Below are positions 13,928 through 16,571 of a stretch of 16,571 bases of DNA, in pieces (position 1 is the first letter of the stretch; the number at the start of each line of letters is the position of its first letter). Position numbers and translations under genes: made by a program. The notes beneath the pieces are model-generated. The model made no database searches, was not told the origin of the DNA, and worked only from the letters and a program-made list of their open reading frames with translations. This stretch comes from Bacillota bacterium (GTDB lineage: Bacteria > Bacillota > Bacilli > Bacillales_A > Planococcaceae). The DNA lies in NCBI GenBank assembly GCA_023405135.1, contig JAEXYZ010000121.1, forward strand, positions 1 through 16,571. Reading direction: 5' to 3'.

Positions 13928-14401
13928 TTACCTTATTTTTTTTAAAATGCTGACGCGATACTTTTTAAAGATGAAATACACTAAAAAGTAAATGAAGAGT
14001 GAGGAAATGATTATATTAATCACGGCCCCAGTTAAAAATAAATATCCACTAGAATGAATACTATCAATTCCATTTAAAGTATGGTGGACTGCGTTTATAT
14101 ATTCAACATCTTCAAGCTCGTCAATTCGAGTATTCCTATCCAATAAAAGACTACCAACTTTATAATTTAACAAAAATAGAAGTGGCCAAATAAGTGTACC
14201 AATGACACCACCTACAATGGCTGCAAATGTATTCGCCCTTACTAATTTTGCTAAACCTACTGAAAGGGCTGGACCTAGCCCAAACGTAGGAAACCAACTT
14301 GGGATAAGCCCCATTGTAAAACCTACTGCTACATGATGTGGACTTGACTTCTGTCTAAATAAACGGATTAGATAATATTTTTTTCGGCGTTTTAACTTCA
14401 T
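13928..14401 (-). CDS. DUF2062 membrane protein
   Basis: 157 residues. After a basic start (KLKRRKKYYLIRLFRQ) comes SSPHHVAVGFTMGLIPSWFPTFGLGPALS, the hallmark of DUF2062: a re-entrant, glycine-rich hydrophobic segment. Two or three membrane segments follow (about 58-82 and 118-145). The function of the family is not established. It lies 69 bases downstream of pssA on the same strand with no terminator between, so the two are probably cotranscribed, and a role at the membrane near phospholipid synthesis is possible. The binding site AAGGGGA is about 12 bases from the ATG. Confidence 0.88.
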   Translation of the reverse strand: MKLKRRKKYYLIRLFRQKSSPHHVAVGFTMGLIPSWFPTFGLGPALSVGLAKLVRANTFAAIVGGVIGTLIWPLLFLLNYKVGSLLLDRNTRIDELEDVEYINAVHHTLNGIDSIHSSGYLFLTGAVINIIISSLFIYFLVYFIFKKYRVSILKKIR

Positions 14402-14470
14402 CTTACTTTGTGATCCCCTTCCGAATATTAGAACGTTGATTGCAACATTAGTAAATCATATCTTTTTTAT

Positions 14471-15151
14471 TTATCCTCTTTTCCTTTTTAAAAATTGATA
14501 GAATAAATAGACTATATAAGTAGGCGCTGCAATATAAATTAAATATGGGAATCTTCCATAAGTTTCTTTATAAATTACATATACTAAACAGCCTAAAAAG
14601 ATCGTAACAATCGTGCCATACTTGGGTAAGGGCACTTCTTTCAAACTTGGTATTCTAATTTTACTAACCATTAAAAAACAAAGTGCTGTAAAAATAACTG
14701 TTGTAATGATATTTGGGATAATATTACCGAACAAAGTAAGCACTGCCACTATACCACCGGCAGCAGTAATCGGTACACCGACAAAATAATTTTGAGAAGA
14801 TTTTGTACTAATATTAAATCTTGCTAATCGAAAAGCACCGAAGAGAGGGAATAGCCCTGCAACAGCAAAGCCTAACAATCCAAATTGATAAAAATAAGTA
14901 CAATATAATAAAAAGGACGGGGCAACACCAAATGTAACAATATCTGCTAATGAATCTAACTCTTTACCTAAAGCACTATCCGCATTTAGCATTCTAGCTA
15001 ACCGACCATCCATACTATCTAACATCATACCAATCATAATTAAAATTGCTGCGTTTTTAAACTGACCATTAGTAGCAAATCCAATTGACAGAAAACCACA
15101 ATACAAATTCCCCAATGTTACAATGTTGGGGATACTTTTTGTAAATCGCAA
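14471..15151 (-). CDS. pssA: CDP-diacylglycerol-serine O-phosphatidyltransferase
   Basis: 226 residues, integral membrane, with about six to eight segments. The CDP-alcohol phosphotransferase motif is complete: Asp45, Asp48-Gly49, Ala52-Arg53, Gly62, Asp66, Asp70 (D-x2-D-G-x2-A-R-x8-G-x3-D-x3-D). The N-terminal IPNIVTLGNLYCGFLSI and the two aspartates in ELDSLAD are typical of type II phosphatidylserine synthases, which make phosphatidylserine from CDP-diacylglycerol and serine, the first step to phosphatidylethanolamine. It is about 50 residues longer than B. subtilis PssA, mainly at the C-terminus. The start is TTG 15151 with TAGGTGA eight bases before it. In B. subtilis psd is close by; here a DUF2062 gene follows instead. 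Confidence 0.92.
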   Translation of the reverse strand: MRFTKSIPNIVTLGNLYCGFLSIGFATNGQFKNAAILIMIGMMLDSMDGRLARMLNADSALGKELDSLADIVTFGVAPSFLLYCTYFYQFGLLGFAVAGLFPLFGAFRLARFNISTKSSQNYFVGVPITAAGGIVAVLTLFGNIIPNIITTVIFTALCFLMVSKIRIPSLKEVPLPKYGTIVTIFLGCLVYVIYKETYGRFPYLIYIAAPTYIVYLFYQFLKRKRG

Positions 15152-15194
15152 ACTAAATCACCTACTACTTTAAATTTATAAAAAACAAACAGTT

Positions 15195-15222
15195 ATTTTA
15201 TCCCGATATATCAATTGTTTAA
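15195..15222 (-). promoter_or_regulatory. Possible promoter of pssA
   Basis: On the minus strand TTAAAC (15217-15222) is 16 bases before TAAAAT (15195-15200), a five-of-six -10 with a poor -35. The start would be about 15188, leaving a 37-base leader to the TTG. Confidence 0.3.
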
Positions 15223-15418
15223 TTCTATCACTTAATTAAGGAAAGAGTATAGAGATAACACACTTTTTTTATTGAATCCCCTTACAAAAGAGTTCTTTAT
15301 CTTAGTGGATTTTTAGATTAATATTCTTTTAGGATTTTTATTCTTGTTTTATTTTTACATTTAATAAGCCGTTTGTCTAAATGGTAAAAAAATAACTTTA
15401 GAAAAATAGGTGAAAATT

Positions 15419-15643
15419 ATGAGAACTAACTTAAGAGGGGGATGTAAAATTTATTTTTATGAAGAGGGGTGGGGATGGATTTCAATAGAAGGTGAGGAAG
15501 ATGTTTGGGTGCATTTTAGTAGTATTTTAATGGATGGCTTTAAATCGCTTGAAACAGGTGAAGAAGTTATGTTTGATCTTGAAGAAAATCCTAATTTAAA
15601 CGAACAATCACGCCGGGCTGTAAATGTAAAGAAACTTAAATAA
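15419..15643 (+). CDS. Divergent cold-shock-domain protein
   Basis: 74 residues, the size of a Csp. The fold order is clear: GGCKIYFYEEGWGWISIEG, EDVWVHFSSILMDGFKSL, EEVMFDLEEN and QSRRAVNVKKL, matching the five strands of cold-shock proteins. RNP1, usually KGFGFI, reads EGWGWI, and RNP2, usually VFVHF, reads VWVHF; the aromatic positions that stack on RNA are kept but three Phe have become Trp. The opening VKWFN is altered to CKIYF. It should bind single-stranded nucleic acid. The start is ATG 15419, six bases after AGGTG; a GTG at 15410 lies within that site. A weak hairpin plus T-run follows at about 15652-15689. Confidence 0.82.
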   Translation: MRTNLRGGCKIYFYEEGWGWISIEGEEDVWVHFSSILMDGFKSLETGEEVMFDLEENPNLNEQSRRAVNVKKLK

Positions 15644-15698
15644 GTTCAACTATTGGGAATATTTACCCATCATGGATAATGCTTTTTTTAGATGAATT

Positions 15699-15724
15699 TG
15701 AAACTTTTACCATCAACTGTCGTC
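15699..15724 (+). promoter_or_regulatory. ECF-type promoter (SigM/SigW/SigX class)
   Basis: TGAAAC (15699-15704), a 16-base spacer, and CGTC (15721-15724) give an exact match to the B. subtilis ECF consensus for cell-envelope stress sigma factors. The start would be about 15731, with a 40-base leader to the next gene. Confidence 0.75.
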
Positions 15725-15769
15725 AATCCCTATATATCAATACTGAAATATTTCAAAGGGGGGATAAAA

Positions 15770-16078
15770 ATGATGGGATGGTTTAACGTTGGTAGTTTTG
15801 TTCTTGGCCTAATTGCTTGGATACTTCCGATTATTAGCCTTTTAAGAATTAAAAATCGTGATAATAAAAATTGGAGTTTTCTTTCCTTTGTAAGTATTAG
15901 TGCTTGTGCAATTTCTTTATATTTTCAGCTTGTTTATAACAATTATCTCGTAAAGATTGGGGATTGGGCTGCTCTTATGGACACAACGGAAGCTATTGTG
16001 TTTGCAGCGGAAGTTCTTGTCATTGTTACGCTTATACTAAATGGCATTACATTCATTGTATATCGTAAAAGGGCATAA
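15770..16078 (+). CDS. Small membrane protein under an ECF promoter
   Basis: 102 residues with three membrane segments (about 8-25, 39-60, 76-98) and a positively charged C-terminus (YRKRA). It opens MMGWFNVGSFVLGLIAW. Similar small proteins in Bacillus are sometimes labelled cytochrome oxidase subunit 4, which I see no evidence for. The ATG at 15770 has AAAGGGGGGAT seven bases before it; an upstream in-frame ATG at 15692 lies before the ECF promoter and has no binding site. A role in envelope stress is suggested only by that promoter. Confidence 0.75.
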   Translation: MMGWFNVGSFVLGLIAWILPIISLLRIKNRDNKNWSFLSFVSISACAISLYFQLVYNNYLVKIGDWAALMDTTEAIVFAAEVLVIVTLILNGITFIVYRKRA

Positions 16079-16226
16079 TTTTAATAGTGTTAACTAAGTA
16101 AATATCTTTAAATTATAAAAATGAATTAAATTTTGAAACTTAATTGAATAGTATTCGTATTTATATTTGTAAAGCAATGGAGAAAATTTTCCAAGTTAAA
16201 TTGCAAGAAGGAGAAAAGAAGTTAAA

Positions 16227-16385
16227 TTGGATCACTGACTGAAAAAACTATTATTTTTAGTCTATTTTATTACTATAATGGAAGCATATTACTCAACTAT
16301 TTTCGTTGAACCTAAGTTGCCTCCACGTGTGCAAAATGTACAGTTAGCTGTTCAACCTGCTGTATCGTTCGTTTACATGCGGTAG
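16227..16385 (+). pseudogene. Possible broken small secreted protein
   Basis: After GAAGGAGAA (16207-16215) a TTG at 16227 opens TTG GAT CAC, then TGA at 16236, then continues without a stop to TAG 16383-16385: KKLLFLVYFITIMEAYYST and a proline-rich tail (PKLPPRVQ). Were the TGA a sense codon such as TGG, the product would be a 52-residue peptide with a basic-hydrophobic signal-like start. An ATG at 16278 could give a 35-residue remnant but has no binding site. The evidence is composition and layout only, so this may be chance. Confidence 0.3.
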
Positions 16386-16397
16386 CAAGGATTAATA

Positions 16398-16571
16398 AAA
16401 GGAGGCTGGGACAAAAGTAGATTTTTCTAAAAAATTCGCTTATGCTACTAATAAGAATCGGATATTTTTGAAAATTGATTAGAGTGAAGGGGCGACTCCT
16501 GCTGGAACAGCCCGAGACTCGAGACCCCACAGGAGCGTAGCGACGAGGAGGCGCAGGGCCAGCCCTGGATG
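16398..16571. repeat. GC-rich interspersed repeat, truncated by window end
   Basis: Begins AAAAGGAGGCTGGGACAAAA and, after an AT-rich 70 bases, becomes very G+C rich: GTGAAGGGGCGACTCCTG (16484-16501), GAGACCCCACAGGAGCG (16521-16537), AGCGACGAGGAGGCG (16539-16553). CTCCTG (16496-16501) pairs with CAGGAG (16530-16535). Repeats with this start and core occur in many copies between genes in Bacillaceae and Planococcaceae, usually closed by TTTTGTCCCAGCCTC; the closing half lies outside the window. Apparent open frames on its minus strand are not genes. Confidence 0.7.

Noticed and set aside
16312..16530. Open frame on the minus strand across the GC-rich repeat.
   Set aside because: It lies largely in a known repeat type, has no ribosome binding site and starts inside the hairpin core.

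Overview
This window looks like chromosomal DNA of a low-GC, endospore-forming member of the Bacillales, most likely Bacillaceae or Planococcaceae. The evidence is strong AGGAGG-type ribosome binding sites, frequent TTG starts, sigma-A and ECF-type promoters, a YlxY-like deacetylase of a sporulation-associated family, an AdhR/AdhA pair closely like that of Bacillus subtilis, an S-layer-related SLAP domain protein, and the start of a GC-rich interspersed repeat of a kind common in this group. I see no rRNA, tRNA, CRISPR array or phage module.

Layout. 1-110 is the end of an IS3-family insertion sequence running off the left edge, followed by about 460 bases of very AT-rich DNA and an unrecognised gene (569-1078). 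A shared terminator separates it from a YlxY-like polysaccharide deacetylase on the minus strand (1118-2083). 2148-2280 may encode a short transcript. 2318-3923 is an ECF sigma factor and its probable membrane anti-sigma factor behind an ECF-type promoter. 4023-6140 is a divergent pair: a LysE-type exporter (minus) and a MocR/GntR-aminotransferase regulator (plus) around a small palindrome. 6345-9019 is a four-gene operon: LytTR regulator, DUF3021 membrane protein, ABC ATPase, ABC-2 permease. 9145-10896 is a MerR-family adhR (minus) and adhA (plus) with a clear MerR-type operator-promoter. 11216-12511 holds an unknown two-helix membrane protein and a single-domain SLAP protein.

12512-13115 has no gene but is packed with inverted repeats. 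The largest (about 280 bp) has inverted ends with regularly spaced TGTACA boxes and looks like a non-autonomous mobile element. After it come a YdeI-type protein ending in a CDGSH iron-sulfur motif (13116-13772), then on the minus strand pssA (phosphatidylserine synthase) and a DUF2062 membrane protein. The right end carries a cold-shock-like protein with tryptophans in both RNA-binding motifs, a small membrane protein behind a textbook ECF promoter, a possible broken small secreted ORF, and the truncated GC-rich repeat.

The gene content is mainly envelope and stress related: two ECF-type promoters, a sigma/anti-sigma pair, a LytTR-controlled exporter, phospholipid synthesis, a cell-wall deacetylase relative and an aldehyde-responsive dehydrogenase. 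Start codons were chosen from ribosome binding site spacing; in nine genes the chosen start is downstream of the longest open frame. All functional names come from reading motifs by eye, without database searches.
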